DNA from: UBA7446 sp965656545
GTDB lineage: Bacteria > Bacteroidota > Bacteroidia > Flavobacteriales > Flavobacteriaceae
Direction: 5' to 3'
NCBI GenBank assembly: GCA_965656545.1
Contig: CBFHKZ010000002.1
Location: forward strand, 248,001 to 312,000
DNA: 64,000 nt
Positions 42,245 to 49,224 of the stretch are shown in pieces. The position numbers were made by a program, and so were the translations under genes. Position 1 is the stretch's first letter, and each line of letters opens with the position of its first letter. The notes under the pieces were generated by a model. It did not search any database and was not told where the DNA came from. It saw only the letters and a program-made list of their open reading frames with translations.

Positions 42245-42694
42245 ATGCAAGCCTTGGCATTCCCGACTTTTAGCTTCACTACCAAAAGTAGCGAAAACAA
42301 ACGCTTTATATTGGATCCGATCCGAAAAAAGTTTGTGTTGCTTACGCCAGAGGAATGGGTACGCCAGCACGTCATTCAAGATTTGATGGAAAAAGGCATC
42401 AGCAAGACCCGCTTGAGCATTGAAAAACAATTTGAGGTCATGGGCCAACAAAAACGCTTTGATGTGGTTGTGGCAGGCGCTAACGCGTCCATTGCCCTAT
42501 TGGTGGAATGTAAAGCACCCGAAATACCCATCACCCAAGCAACCTTTGACCAAATTGCCCGCTACCAATTGGCACTAAACGCCACCTACCTGATGGTGAC
42601 CAACGGACTGCACCACATTTATTGCCAGATTGACTATGACAAACAGGCCTATCACTTTATGCCCGACTTCCCGCTAAAAGGACTAGCCTTATGA
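42245..42694 (+). CDS. Orphan type I restriction R-subunit N-terminal domain (HSDR_N) protein
   Basis: A 149-residue protein from the ATG at 42245. It corresponds only to the N-terminal nuclease-like domain of HsdR: FDVVVAGANASIALLVECKAPEIP holds the D-x(n)-E-x-K pattern of the PD-(D/E)XK fold. No helicase, methylase or specificity gene is nearby, so a restriction role is unlikely; conservation beside holA suggests a housekeeping DNA-related role, which is inference. It overlaps the GT2 gene by 4 bp. A CACTTTTG box precedes the start with almost no leader. Confidence 0.85.
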   Translation: MQALAFPTFSFTTKSSENKRFILDPIRKKFVLLTPEEWVRQHVIQDLMEKGISKTRLSIEKQFEVMGQQKRFDVVVAGANASIALLVECKAPEIPITQATFDQIARYQLALNATYLMVTNGLHHIYCQIDYDKQAYHFMPDFPLKGLAL

Positions 42695-43641
42695 CAACAG
42701 CCATTGCCATATTGAATTACAACGGGGCAGCATTGCTGCGGCAATTTTTGCCTTCGGTATTGGAACACAGCGAAAACGCCAAGGTCTATGTGATTGACAA
42801 CGGCTCAACCGATGATTCGTTGGCAGTGCTTGCGGAAGCTTTTCCTGCCGTTACACCCATAGCGTTGGGCGAAAACACAGGCTATGCCGGTGGCTACAAC
42901 ACGGGATTACAACAAATAGATGCCGATGTGGTTTGTTTGTTGAATTCAGACATTAAGACAACACCTAATTGGCTATTGCCCATTACTGCTTTTTTGGAAA
43001 CCCACCCTGAGGTGGCTATGGTGCAACCCAAAATTTTGGATTTGGCAAAGCCAGACCATTTTGAGTATGCCGGTGCCGCAGGCGGATATTTGGACATCAT
43101 GGGGCTCCCCTACTGCCGTGGTCGTGTGGGCAGGAAATGCGAAAAAGACAGCGGACAATACGATACCAATACGCAAGTGACCTGGGCAAGCGGTGCTTGC
43201 TTGGTGGTGCGCAAATCGGTGTTTGATGCTTTGGGCGGTTTTGACGCCTCTTTTTTTATGCATTTTGAAGAAATAGATTTATGCCTACGTGCACAAGCCA
43301 AGGGCCATCAGGTTTGGGCTATTGGCAACAGTGAAGTGTATCATAAGGGTGCTGCCAGTCTGGCGCAAGACAACCCGAGAAAGCTCTACTACAACATACG
43401 CAACTCCCTGCTTACCTATACCAAAACACTGCCGTTAGTGCCCTTGCTGTGGGTCTATGCGCTGCGTGCCGCTTTTGACACTACCCTAGCACTGTTTTAT
43501 ATGGTACAACTAAAGTTTGACCACGTGCATGCGATCATGCGTGCCTACGATGCTTTTTTTGCACACTACCGCGCGGCCTACAGCCAACGCACCCACCTTA
43601 GAAACCCCCTTAAACGTTTTTCGGTGTTGTTGGGGTTCTAG
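42691..43641 (+). CDS. Family 2 glycosyltransferase
   Basis: A 316-residue GT-A fold glycosyltransferase resembling rhamnosyltransferase-type enzymes. It begins TAIAILNYNGAALLRQFLP, has VIDNGSTDDS near residue 35, the DxD-like CLLNSDIKTTPNWL near 80, the acceptor region TWASGACLVVRKSVFDALGG near 168 and the base-containing FMHFEEIDLCLRAQAKGH near 190. It probably adds a sugar to a surface polysaccharide. C-terminal hydrophobic segments may associate with the membrane. It is translationally coupled to the HSDR_N gene. Confidence 0.92.
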   Translation: MTTAIAILNYNGAALLRQFLPSVLEHSENAKVYVIDNGSTDDSLAVLAEAFPAVTPIALGENTGYAGGYNTGLQQIDADVVCLLNSDIKTTPNWLLPITAFLETHPEVAMVQPKILDLAKPDHFEYAGAAGGYLDIMGLPYCRGRVGRKCEKDSGQYDTNTQVTWASGACLVVRKSVFDALGGFDASFFMHFEEIDLCLRAQAKGHQVWAIGNSEVYHKGAASLAQDNPRKLYYNIRNSLLTYTKTLPLVPLLWVYALRAAFDTTLALFYMVQLKFDHVHAIMRAYDAFFAHYRAAYSQRTHLRNPLKRFSVLLGF

Positions 43642-43833
43642 TGCTATAACGCACCTACTGTATGCCTTATACTTTTTGAATTTAGTTAAATATATACTTA
43701 CTAATCAACTTGTTATCAGTAGGTTAGGTTTTGATAATTAAAAATTATTTGTTAAGTTTAGAGTTCCCAAATGCTTGACTTATGAATAACCGTTTACTTG
43801 TTTCTACGTTTATCTTCCTTTCATCCTTTGTTG

Positions 43834-43890
43834 TGGCACGAGACACAGCCCTGTCTGCCCTGTCTGCCGACAGGCAGGCGACAGGTAGGC
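43834..43890 (+). repeat. GC-rich palindromic repeat (REP-like), copy A
   Basis: Starts GGCACGAGACACAGCC and continues with CCTGTC-tgcc-GACAGG and flanking CTGCC/GGCAG arms, a hairpin of about nine pairs with a bulge. The first 16 bases are an inverted near-match of 44570-44588. Confidence 0.65.
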
Positions 43891-43990
43891 TTGCATACCA
43901 TAAAAACAAAAGTTTGTATCTTTAAGTACCCAAAAACCTACTTATGCCACACAAAACCACATTTTTTTTAATAGAAATTGCCACGATTAT
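43886..43990 (+). pseudogene. 5' remnant of a spondin-type gene (duplicate promoter region)
   Basis: From 43886 to about 43950 the sequence nearly repeats 44602-44668, including the TATCTTTA box (43917-43924), the leader and the ATG (43944). The first 15 codons, MPHKTTFFLIEIATI, still align loosely with MTQFTTYFIDKNRCG of the intact gene; then the frame meets a GC-rich repeat and stops. This is probably the start of a former tandem paralogue. Confidence 0.55.
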
Positions 43991-43992
43991 GG

Positions 43993-44025
43993 GGCACAGG
44001 ACGAAGCCCTGCGCCAGCGGGGGGG
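43993..44025 (+). repeat. GC-rich repeat, copy B
   Basis: GGGGCACAGGACGAAGCCCT followed by GCGCCAGCGGGGGGGG. It resembles copy A in its GGCAC...GAAGCCCTG core. Its G-run contrasts with the AT-rich surroundings. Confidence 0.5.
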
Positions 44026-44084
44026 GAATGGATATCCTTACGATATTAAATTCTACAATCGAATAATCAGTGTAAAATAGATAA

Positions 44085-44522
44085 ATGAAACACAATATTT
44101 TTTATTTGCTAATTATATCAACTTTTATTGCCTGCAATTTTTCAGACGCAAAAAAAGAGTTTTCTAATGGTATAGTTTATATTATTGAAGGGGGGCAACT
44201 AAATTACATTATCAAAGAAGATAAAAAAGGTTTTTTTCTTCAACCAAACGTTTTGGATGTAAGAGAGAATGAAAAGTATATTTTAATTATTCAGTCGATA
44301 AATGTTGGGTTTCTTAGGGAAAATATCAAGGCCGACTTAATGTTTCGTTTAAAAAACAATGAAATCAACAATGCAAAAATTGACTCGGTAATCTCAAATA
44401 ATTTATTTATCGAAAAACAATTGATGTATGAGCAAAGCTATTGGGTTCTTTTAAAGGAAAAAGATTCATTATTGGGCCCCTATGAAAACTTAAAAGACAT
44501 AAAAAGGTTTGGTTTTTATTAA
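44085..44522 (+). CDS. Hypothetical lipoprotein, 145 residues
   Basis: I do not recognise this gene. It starts with a lipoprotein signal (lipobox TFIAC, cysteine 17). The mature part is AT-rich in coding and beta-rich in prediction: GIVYIIEGGQLNYIIKEDKK, YILIIQSINVGFLRENIKAD, SYWVLLKEKDSLLGPYENL. It lies between the two copies of the duplicated spondin promoter region and between inverted GC-rich repeats, so it may have arrived with them. Low GC compared with neighbours fits recent acquisition. Confidence 0.6.
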   Translation: MKHNIFYLLIISTFIACNFSDAKKEFSNGIVYIIEGGQLNYIIKEDKKGFFLQPNVLDVRENEKYILIIQSINVGFLRENIKADLMFRLKNNEINNAKIDSVISNNLFIEKQLMYEQSYWVLLKEKDSLLGPYENLKDIKRFGFY

Positions 44523-44532
44523 TTATTGAGAG

Positions 44533-44595
44533 TCTCCCCCTGGCCTGCCCGAAGTTCAGGCGAGCACAAGAATGGCTGTGTATCGTGCCCTTCTC
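44533..44595 (+). repeat. GC-rich palindromic repeat, copy C
   Basis: Contains GCCTG-cccgaagtt-CAGGC and then GGCTGTGTATCGTGCC, which is the inverse of GGCACGAGACACAGCC in copy A with one mismatch. Copies A and C bracket the lipoprotein gene at 44085. Confidence 0.6.
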
Positions 44596-44632
44596 ATTTA
44601 ACAGGCTTACATTCCATAAAAACAAAAGTTTG

Positions 44633-44640
44633 TATCTTTA
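44633..44640 (+). promoter_or_regulatory. -7 box TATCTTTA of the spondin/T9SS gene
   Basis: The octamer lies 20 bp before the ATG at 44661. The same box and leader are duplicated at 43917, 716 bp upstream, showing which region moved as a unit. Confidence 0.45.
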
Positions 44641-44660
44641 AGTATCCAAAAATCCTACTT

Positions 44661-45626
44661 ATGACACAATTCACTACTTACTTTATAGATAAAAATCGCT
44701 GCGGATATACGGTAAAAGGTAAAACCGCCTTTGCCATTTGTTTGCTAAACTTGCTGTTTTTTATTCCCTGCATGGGTCAAACTACTGTGAAATACGACAT
44801 CACTTTTACGAGCATTTGGAACGCAAACGACCATACCACTGTGCCCTCTGGTGCACATTGGTCTAAGTTGGTTGGCGCCACGCACAAAACCGCCAATACA
44901 TTCCTAGAAACGGGTAAGTTGGCTACTACAGGCATAAAAAACGTTGCTGAAATTGGGAGTAATTCCAATTTTAGCACTGAAGTTTCTGCTAAAATCACTG
45001 CAGGTGAAGCAAATCAATACATCAATGGGCCTAGTTTAGGATCAGCAAAAGGCGACATGTCAGTTGTTGACCTTGAGGTTGCAAAAGATTTTCCATTGGT
45101 GACTTTAGTTTCGATGATAGCGCCTAGTCCAGACTGGATAATTAACGTTAATAGTCACAGTTTGTTGGATGCAAATGGCGATTGGAAAACTTCAGAAGTA
45201 ATAGATGTTTTTGCCTATGATGCAGGAACAGACAGTGGTACTGATTATACCTCCAGCAACAGCGCTACAAACCCCTTTCAGGCTATTTCAAAAATTACGG
45301 GGACACCAATCAACGGAAACAAAATGGGAACCTTGACCATTAAACTAAAAACACCCTTATCCGTGAATGCGCATACGCTAAATCAGGTGAAAGCATACCC
45401 AAACCCGGTATTGAACGGAAAAATTAATCTTATCCATTTAGAAGGCATTGCGCTTAATAAGCTTGTGTTATACAATGCTGCGGGTTCAATAGTAAAATCG
45501 TTGTCCAAAATAACACATGACAGTACTTTAACAGTGGATATACCAGATGTGGCTACAGGTATTTATTTTATCAAACTTACGGATACTAAAAATAAGGAGA
45601 TCGTTCGGAAATTTGTTGTGCGTTAA
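44661..45626 (+). CDS. Spondin-domain protein with T9SS type A sorting domain
   Basis: From the ATG at 44661 the product is 321 residues. A signal peptide (AICLLNLLFFIPCMGQ) is followed by a spondin domain (YDITFTSIWNANDHTTVPSG, LVGATHKTANTFLETGK, GIKNVAEIG, IAPSPDWIINV, YDAGTDSG) and a C-terminal T9SS sorting domain (VKAYPNPVLNGKINL to the end, GIYFIKLTDTKNKEIVRKFV). It should be exported to the cell surface or medium by the type IX system. It is a paralogue of the lipoprotein at 21955. The role is unknown; adhesion or matrix binding is a guess. Confidence 0.9.
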   Translation: MTQFTTYFIDKNRCGYTVKGKTAFAICLLNLLFFIPCMGQTTVKYDITFTSIWNANDHTTVPSGAHWSKLVGATHKTANTFLETGKLATTGIKNVAEIGSNSNFSTEVSAKITAGEANQYINGPSLGSAKGDMSVVDLEVAKDFPLVTLVSMIAPSPDWIINVNSHSLLDANGDWKTSEVIDVFAYDAGTDSGTDYTSSNSATNPFQAISKITGTPINGNKMGTLTIKLKTPLSVNAHTLNQVKAYPNPVLNGKINLIHLEGIALNKLVLYNAAGSIVKSLSKITHDSTLTVDIPDVATGIYFIKLTDTKNKEIVRKFVVR

Positions 45627-45661
45627 GGTGTGAAGCCCTAAGGTTATAGAAAACCTGACGC

Positions 45662-45853
45662 CTACGCCCTGTTCTTAGCTGTTTTGGTGGGTACCCTACC
45701 CTGGTTGCCCATGCCGTCCATGTCAAGGACATCCACAGCTGTTGGGGTTTCCTTTTTGGCCGCCTTGTTTTGCTTGGAAATGATACCAATCAGAAAAAAG
45801 GTATACACCACAACGATGCCCAATCCGACAAAAAACATAATGCTATTTGTCAT
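45662..45853 (-). CDS. Small membrane protein, 63 residues
   Basis: From the ATG at 45853 it reads MTNSIMFFVGLGIVVVYTFF and continues into one helix, then a charged tail (KQNKAAKKETPTAVDVLDMD...) ending in basic residues. A longer start exists but overlaps the previous gene more. It overlaps the 57-residue gene upstream by 11 bp, so the pair is probably translated together. I do not recognise a family; the helix-plus-tail layout suggests a subunit or regulator in the inner membrane. Confidence 0.55.
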   Translation of the reverse strand: MTNSIMFFVGLGIVVVYTFFLIGIISKQNKAAKKETPTAVDVLDMDGMGNQGRVPTKTAKNRA

Positions 45854-46016
45854 CTTTGCGTCTTTGTCTGATGGCAATGGCAAATCCCAAAATGGTAATG
45901 GGCCAAAGTCCTACATAGATACCCTCTAGCTCGTTTCCCGTAAACCAAAGGTATACCGAATAGACAAAGCTGAGAAAAGCCAAAATAATAGGATAATAGG
46001 TGTTTAGAAATTTCAT
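45843..46016 (-). CDS. Small membrane protein, 57 residues
   Basis: From the ATG at 46016 it reads MKFLNTYYPIILAFLSFVYS and continues to a second helix (GLWPITILGFAIAIRQRRKDDK). Two helices with a short acidic loop (GNELEGIY) and a strongly basic cytoplasmic end fit a two-pass protein. It overlaps the next small gene by 11 bp. No family recognised. The clean positive-inside pattern favours a real gene. Confidence 0.55.
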   Translation of the reverse strand: MKFLNTYYPIILAFLSFVYSVYLWFTGNELEGIYVGLWPITILGFAIAIRQRRKDDK

Positions 46017-46116
46017 GAGCGTTAGTAAATATCGCCACAATTTACAAAAAAACAAAAGCCAATCGAAGTTGCGAAGCAAGCTTAACAAACAGCTAACATA
46101 AGTACCCATTTAGGGA

Positions 46117-46347
46117 TTATTCACAAGCCCCATCTGTCCACGTCAGCACCCCTGTAGCACCGGCAACACAAGCGTTGCTGTAGGTCACTTCGTCACAACC
46201 GCAAACAGGTGTGTAATCCAACGTGCAAACGGTGTCGGGAGTTGGATCGGTAAAGCAGTCTGTATTGATCACGCTAACGTCGTCATTTGTGCATGTAAAC
46301 GACAGCATCAATAAGGCAAAACAAAGCAATAGACTTATTTTTTTCAT
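46117..46347 (-). CDS. Kazal-type serine protease inhibitor domain lipoprotein
   Basis: A 76-residue protein with an N-terminal export signal ending in SFTC (lipoprotein-like) and a compact Kazal domain: CTLDYTPVCGCDEVTYSNAC then AGATGVLTWTDGAC. The six-cysteine spacing and the VCG-x-D-x-x-TYSN-x-C signature match the family, which blocks serine proteases in other organisms. It may protect the cell surface from its own or foreign proteases; the target is unknown. It stands alone on the minus strand. Confidence 0.85.
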   Translation of the reverse strand: MKKISLLLCFALLMLSFTCTNDDVSVINTDCFTDPTPDTVCTLDYTPVCGCDEVTYSNACVAGATGVLTWTDGACE

Positions 46348-46378
46348 GAGATTGCGTTTAATACCAAAGCAGAAAATG

Positions 46379-47209
46379 TTATTTGGCTTGTGTGGTTGGT
46401 TTTTGATACGGTTGAAAAGGTTGCTTTAGTAAGCTCCCTACCCTACTGTTCTCCTCCTCGTTGGGAAAAACATCTACGCCGTAAACAATGCGCTTCGCAT
46501 CCAAATGCGTGTAGGTACCCAACAAGCGATCCCAAATCGCAAAGATATTGCCGTAGTTGCTATCGGTATAGGGCAACACATAATGATGGTGTACTTTGTG
46601 CATATGCGGCGTTACCAGCACATAACTAAGCCATTGGTCTAGCTTGGCAGGCAGATTGATGTTGGCGTGATTAAACTGGCTTAAAACCACCGACAGCGAT
46701 TGATAGAGCATCACCACACCAATGGGCGCACCCAGTATAAAAACAGCCAATAATGTAAAGAAAAAACGCACCAAACTCTCCAGTGGGTGGTGACGGTTGG
46801 CCGTAGTGGTATCTACGTGATGATCGGAATGATGCACCAAATGCACCATCCACAGCGGCTTTACCTTGTGCTCGACCAAATGTGCCAAATAGGCCCCAAT
46901 AAAATCCAAGAGCAGTACGCCCAAGACCACATAGAGCCAAAAAGGCAATGTCACAATATGCAACAATCCAAATCCGTTAGCCTGTGTCCAATCGGCGGTA
47001 TTCAACAGTAAAAAAGCCAAAAAGAAATTTACCAAAACCGAAGTTGCCGTAAAAAAGAAATTAGGCAACGCATGACGCCATTTTTTGTAGGCCAATCTCC
47101 TCGTGGGCACGAGTCCTTCTATCAACCAAAAAAGCGTGATACCGCCCACCAATATGATGCTGCGGTGCAGCGAGGGAATGTTTTCAAAGTATTGGATTAG
47201 GTTTTCCAT
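46379..47209 (-). CDS. Sterol desaturase / fatty acid hydroxylase superfamily protein
   Basis: A 276-residue integral membrane di-iron enzyme. Four hydrophobic helices surround three histidine boxes: HLVEHK near residue 111, HLVHHSDHHVDTTTANRHHP near 122 and HMHKVHHHY near 202. Members hydroxylate or desaturate lipids such as carotenoids, sphingolipids and alkylglycerols; the substrate cannot be read from the sequence. A small ORF follows upstream on the same strand. Nothing nearby points to sterol synthesis. Confidence 0.9.
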   Translation of the reverse strand: MENLIQYFENIPSLHRSIILVGGITLFWLIEGLVPTRRLAYKKWRHALPNFFFTATSVLVNFFLAFLLLNTADWTQANGFGLLHIVTLPFWLYVVLGVLLLDFIGAYLAHLVEHKVKPLWMVHLVHHSDHHVDTTTANRHHPLESLVRFFFTLLAVFILGAPIGVVMLYQSLSVVLSQFNHANINLPAKLDQWLSYVLVTPHMHKVHHHYVLPYTDSNYGNIFAIWDRLLGTYTHLDAKRIVYGVDVFPNEEENSRVGSLLKQPFQPYQKPTTQAK

Positions 47210-47232
47210 GATCCAAATATATTGATTTTATA

Positions 47233-47373
47233 CTACTGACCGTTTAACATGCGCTGCACAGTCTCAAGGGTTGTCATTAATTTAATCTTATGTACCGCAT
47301 CTTTAAACTGTCCCTTTTCGAGGCGTGTTTGAAGCGTTTCTACGAGTTCGGCTATGGTCTGTTGTTCATTCAT
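47233..47373 (-). CDS. Hypothetical small protein, 46 residues
   Basis: From the ATG at 47373 it reads MNEQQTIAELVETLQTRLEK, then GQFKDAVHKIKLMTTLETVQ and ends RMLNGQ. It is predicted to be almost entirely amphipathic helix, without membrane segments. A longer in-frame start runs through palindromic repeats and is rejected. It lies 23 bp before the desaturase gene, in the same direction, so may be its first operon member. Function unknown. Confidence 0.45.
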   Translation of the reverse strand: MNEQQTIAELVETLQTRLEKGQFKDAVHKIKLMTTLETVQRMLNGQ

Positions 47374-47450
47374 CTTTTGTGGCAATTTCAATAACACCGT
47401 GTTTTCCTTTTTGCCCTTTAAGGAGCAAAAACCTAAATTCTGTGATTTAG

Positions 47451-47470
47451 ATTCCCGAATACTCGGGAAT
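47451..47470. repeat. 20-bp perfect palindrome
   Basis: ATTCCCGA-ATAC-TCGGGAAT: eight paired bases on each side of a four-base loop. It lies between divergent genes just before copy 2 of the 25-bp repeat and may be a REP-type element. Confidence 0.6.
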
Positions 47471-47500
47471 GACATTTTCAAAGGAAACCCCGAGGCAGAG

Positions 47501-47525
47501 CCTCGAGGAATTCTTTTCGATTAAA
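47501..47525 (+). repeat. 25-bp dispersed repeat, copy 2
   Basis: Identical to 17242-17266. Here it is preceded by CGAGGC-aga-GCCTCG, a six-pair stem overlapping the repeat start. It lies about 100 bp upstream of the carboxylase gene. Confidence 0.8.
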
Positions 47526-47577
47526 AAACAAAATGCTTTTTTCATCTCTATAAATGTAAAACAATATTTAATACCAG

Positions 47578-47605
47578 TTGATATTAAATCAAGTTTGTAC
47601 TTTTA
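47578..47605 (+). promoter_or_regulatory. Promoter of the acyl-CoA carboxylase gene
   Basis: TTG (47578-47580), a 17-bp spacer and TACTTTTA (47598-47605) fit the flavobacterial pattern TTG-N17-23-TAnnTTTG with one mismatch. It ends 16 bp before the ATG at 47622, which supports that start over the long upstream open frame. Confidence 0.55.
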
Positions 47606-47621
47606 CAGAGATTTACACTAC

Positions 47622-49223
47622 ATGAGACCATTTAAATCTGCCATAAAAACAAGCAAAGCGAGTTATAAGGAAAACTATGCCGAGATGGAAAAGCTGGTGT
47701 TGGAATTACACCAACAGCTAAAAAACAGCCAAACACAAGGCACGGAAGCTTCCATTGCGCGTGCGCGAAAGCGAGGAAAGTTTTTGGCGCGTGAGCGCAT
47801 TGCCTTATTATTAGACAAAGACAGTCCGTTCTTGGAGTTGATGCCCTTGGCAGGTCTTATGCACGAGGGTGGTTTTGGTCCAGGCGGTACGACAGTTGCT
47901 GGAATTGGCTATGTAAACAAACGCTTGTGTTTAATCAATGCAAACTTGGGTACGCGCAAAGGCGGTGCCGTGGACTATGCAACCAGTCTAAAGGTGTTGC
48001 GCTTGGGTGAAATCGCATTAGAAAACAAATTACCTACCATCAATTTGGTAGAAAGCGGTGGTGCCAACCTGCCCGACCAAGATCGTGTATTCAACAACTA
48101 CGGTGCTTCGTTCAGAGAAATGTCCAGACGTTCCAAACTGGGCATTCCAACCATATCGGTTGTCTTTGGCAATGCTACAGCTGGCGGTGCCTATGTCCCC
48201 GGCATGTCTGACTATACCATCATGCAAAAAGATGCTGCAAAAGTATTTTTGGCAGGGCCTCCCCTAGTGAAAATGGCCACCAACGAAATTGCCAAGGACG
48301 AAGAACTTGGCGGAGCCACGATGCACAGCCGTATTTCGGGAGTTGCAGACTTTTTAGCCGAGGACGAGCAAGATGCCATCAGCATTGCAAGAGACGTGGT
48401 CAAAACCTTGAAACCCGCAAAACCCTACGCGGCGCCACACAAACCCGTTGTGCCACCGCGATACAGTGCAGATGAACTATTGGGTATCGTGCCTGCAAAC
48501 CTCAAAAGAGCCATAGACATCAGAGAAGTATTGATCCGCATTGTGGACAATTCTGAGTTTACCGAGTTTAAAACCAACTATGGCGTTACCATGGTATGCT
48601 GTTGGGCCAACATCAACGGCTATCCCGTAGGCATCATTGCCAACAACGGTGTTATTTTTGCCGAGTCGGCACAAAAAGCCACGCAGTTTATCCAACTGGC
48701 AAACAAATCCAACACCCCATTATTGTTTGTTCACAATACCACTGGTTTTATGGTGGGCAAACAATATGAGCAAAAAGGCATGATTAACAGTGGTGCGCAA
48801 CTGATACATGCCGTTTCAGGCAGCACCGTACCGCACATCAGCTTGTTGATTGGCAATTCCTATGGCGCTGGAAACTACGCCATGTGCGGACGCTCGTTTC
48901 AACCCCGCTTTTTATTCTCCTACCCCAATGTGCAATCTGGTGTAATGGGTGCAGCGCAATTATCAGGCGTGATGGAAATTGTGAGACGTCAGTCTGCGGC
49001 ATCGCTTAATAAAAAAGTGGATGAAAAAGCACTAAAAAAAGCCAAAGATGCCATGTATCAAGACGCCCAGCAAAAGGCGAGCGTATGGCATGCTACTTCA
49101 GAACTTTGGGACGACGGCGTGATTGATCCACGGGATACACGCAAACACCTAAGCCTGTGTTTGGCTACCGTCTACAACGACAACATCGAGGGCAGTGATG
49201 CCTTTGGCGTGTTTCGGATGTAA
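47622..49223 (+). CDS. Acyl-CoA carboxylase beta (carboxyltransferase) subunit, MccB-like
   Basis: From the ATG at 47622 the product is 533 residues, the usual size of methylcrotonyl-CoA carboxylase beta. It transfers a carboxyl group from biotin to an acyl-CoA. The crotonase-fold halves contain ARKRGKFLARERIALLLDKD, NLVESGGANLPDQD, NATAGGAYVPGMSDY in the first half and LLFVHNTTGFMVG and IGNSYGAGNYAMCGRSF in the second. The match favours leucine-degradation MccB, but propionyl- or geranyl-CoA activity is not excluded. No biotin-carrying alpha subunit is adjacent. The stop lies one base before that of bshA. Confidence 0.88.
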   Translation: MRPFKSAIKTSKASYKENYAEMEKLVLELHQQLKNSQTQGTEASIARARKRGKFLARERIALLLDKDSPFLELMPLAGLMHEGGFGPGGTTVAGIGYVNKRLCLINANLGTRKGGAVDYATSLKVLRLGEIALENKLPTINLVESGGANLPDQDRVFNNYGASFREMSRRSKLGIPTISVVFGNATAGGAYVPGMSDYTIMQKDAAKVFLAGPPLVKMATNEIAKDEELGGATMHSRISGVADFLAEDEQDAISIARDVVKTLKPAKPYAAPHKPVVPPRYSADELLGIVPANLKRAIDIREVLIRIVDNSEFTEFKTNYGVTMVCCWANINGYPVGIIANNGVIFAESAQKATQFIQLANKSNTPLLFVHNTTGFMVGKQYEQKGMINSGAQLIHAVSGSTVPHISLLIGNSYGAGNYAMCGRSFQPRFLFSYPNVQSGVMGAAQLSGVMEIVRRQSAASLNKKVDEKALKKAKDAMYQDAQQKASVWHATSELWDDGVIDPRDTRKHLSLCLATVYNDNIEGSDAFGVFRM

Positions 49224-49224
49224 T

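Larger units (their letters stand above)
43642..44084. other. 443-bp repeat-rich gap with gene remnants
   Basis: The gap holds an AT-rich stretch, a short frame from 43782 that begins like a secretory signal peptide (MNNRLLVSTFIFLSSFVVA) and then runs into GC-rich palindromes, copy 1 of the duplicated spondin promoter region with a truncated start, and another GC-rich repeat. It looks like the scar of several insertions rather than a functional gene. Confidence 0.6.

Noticed and set aside
47469..47621. Longer N-terminus of the carboxylase
   Set aside because: The extension reads through a dispersed repeat and the promoter; the ATG at 47622 gives the family length.
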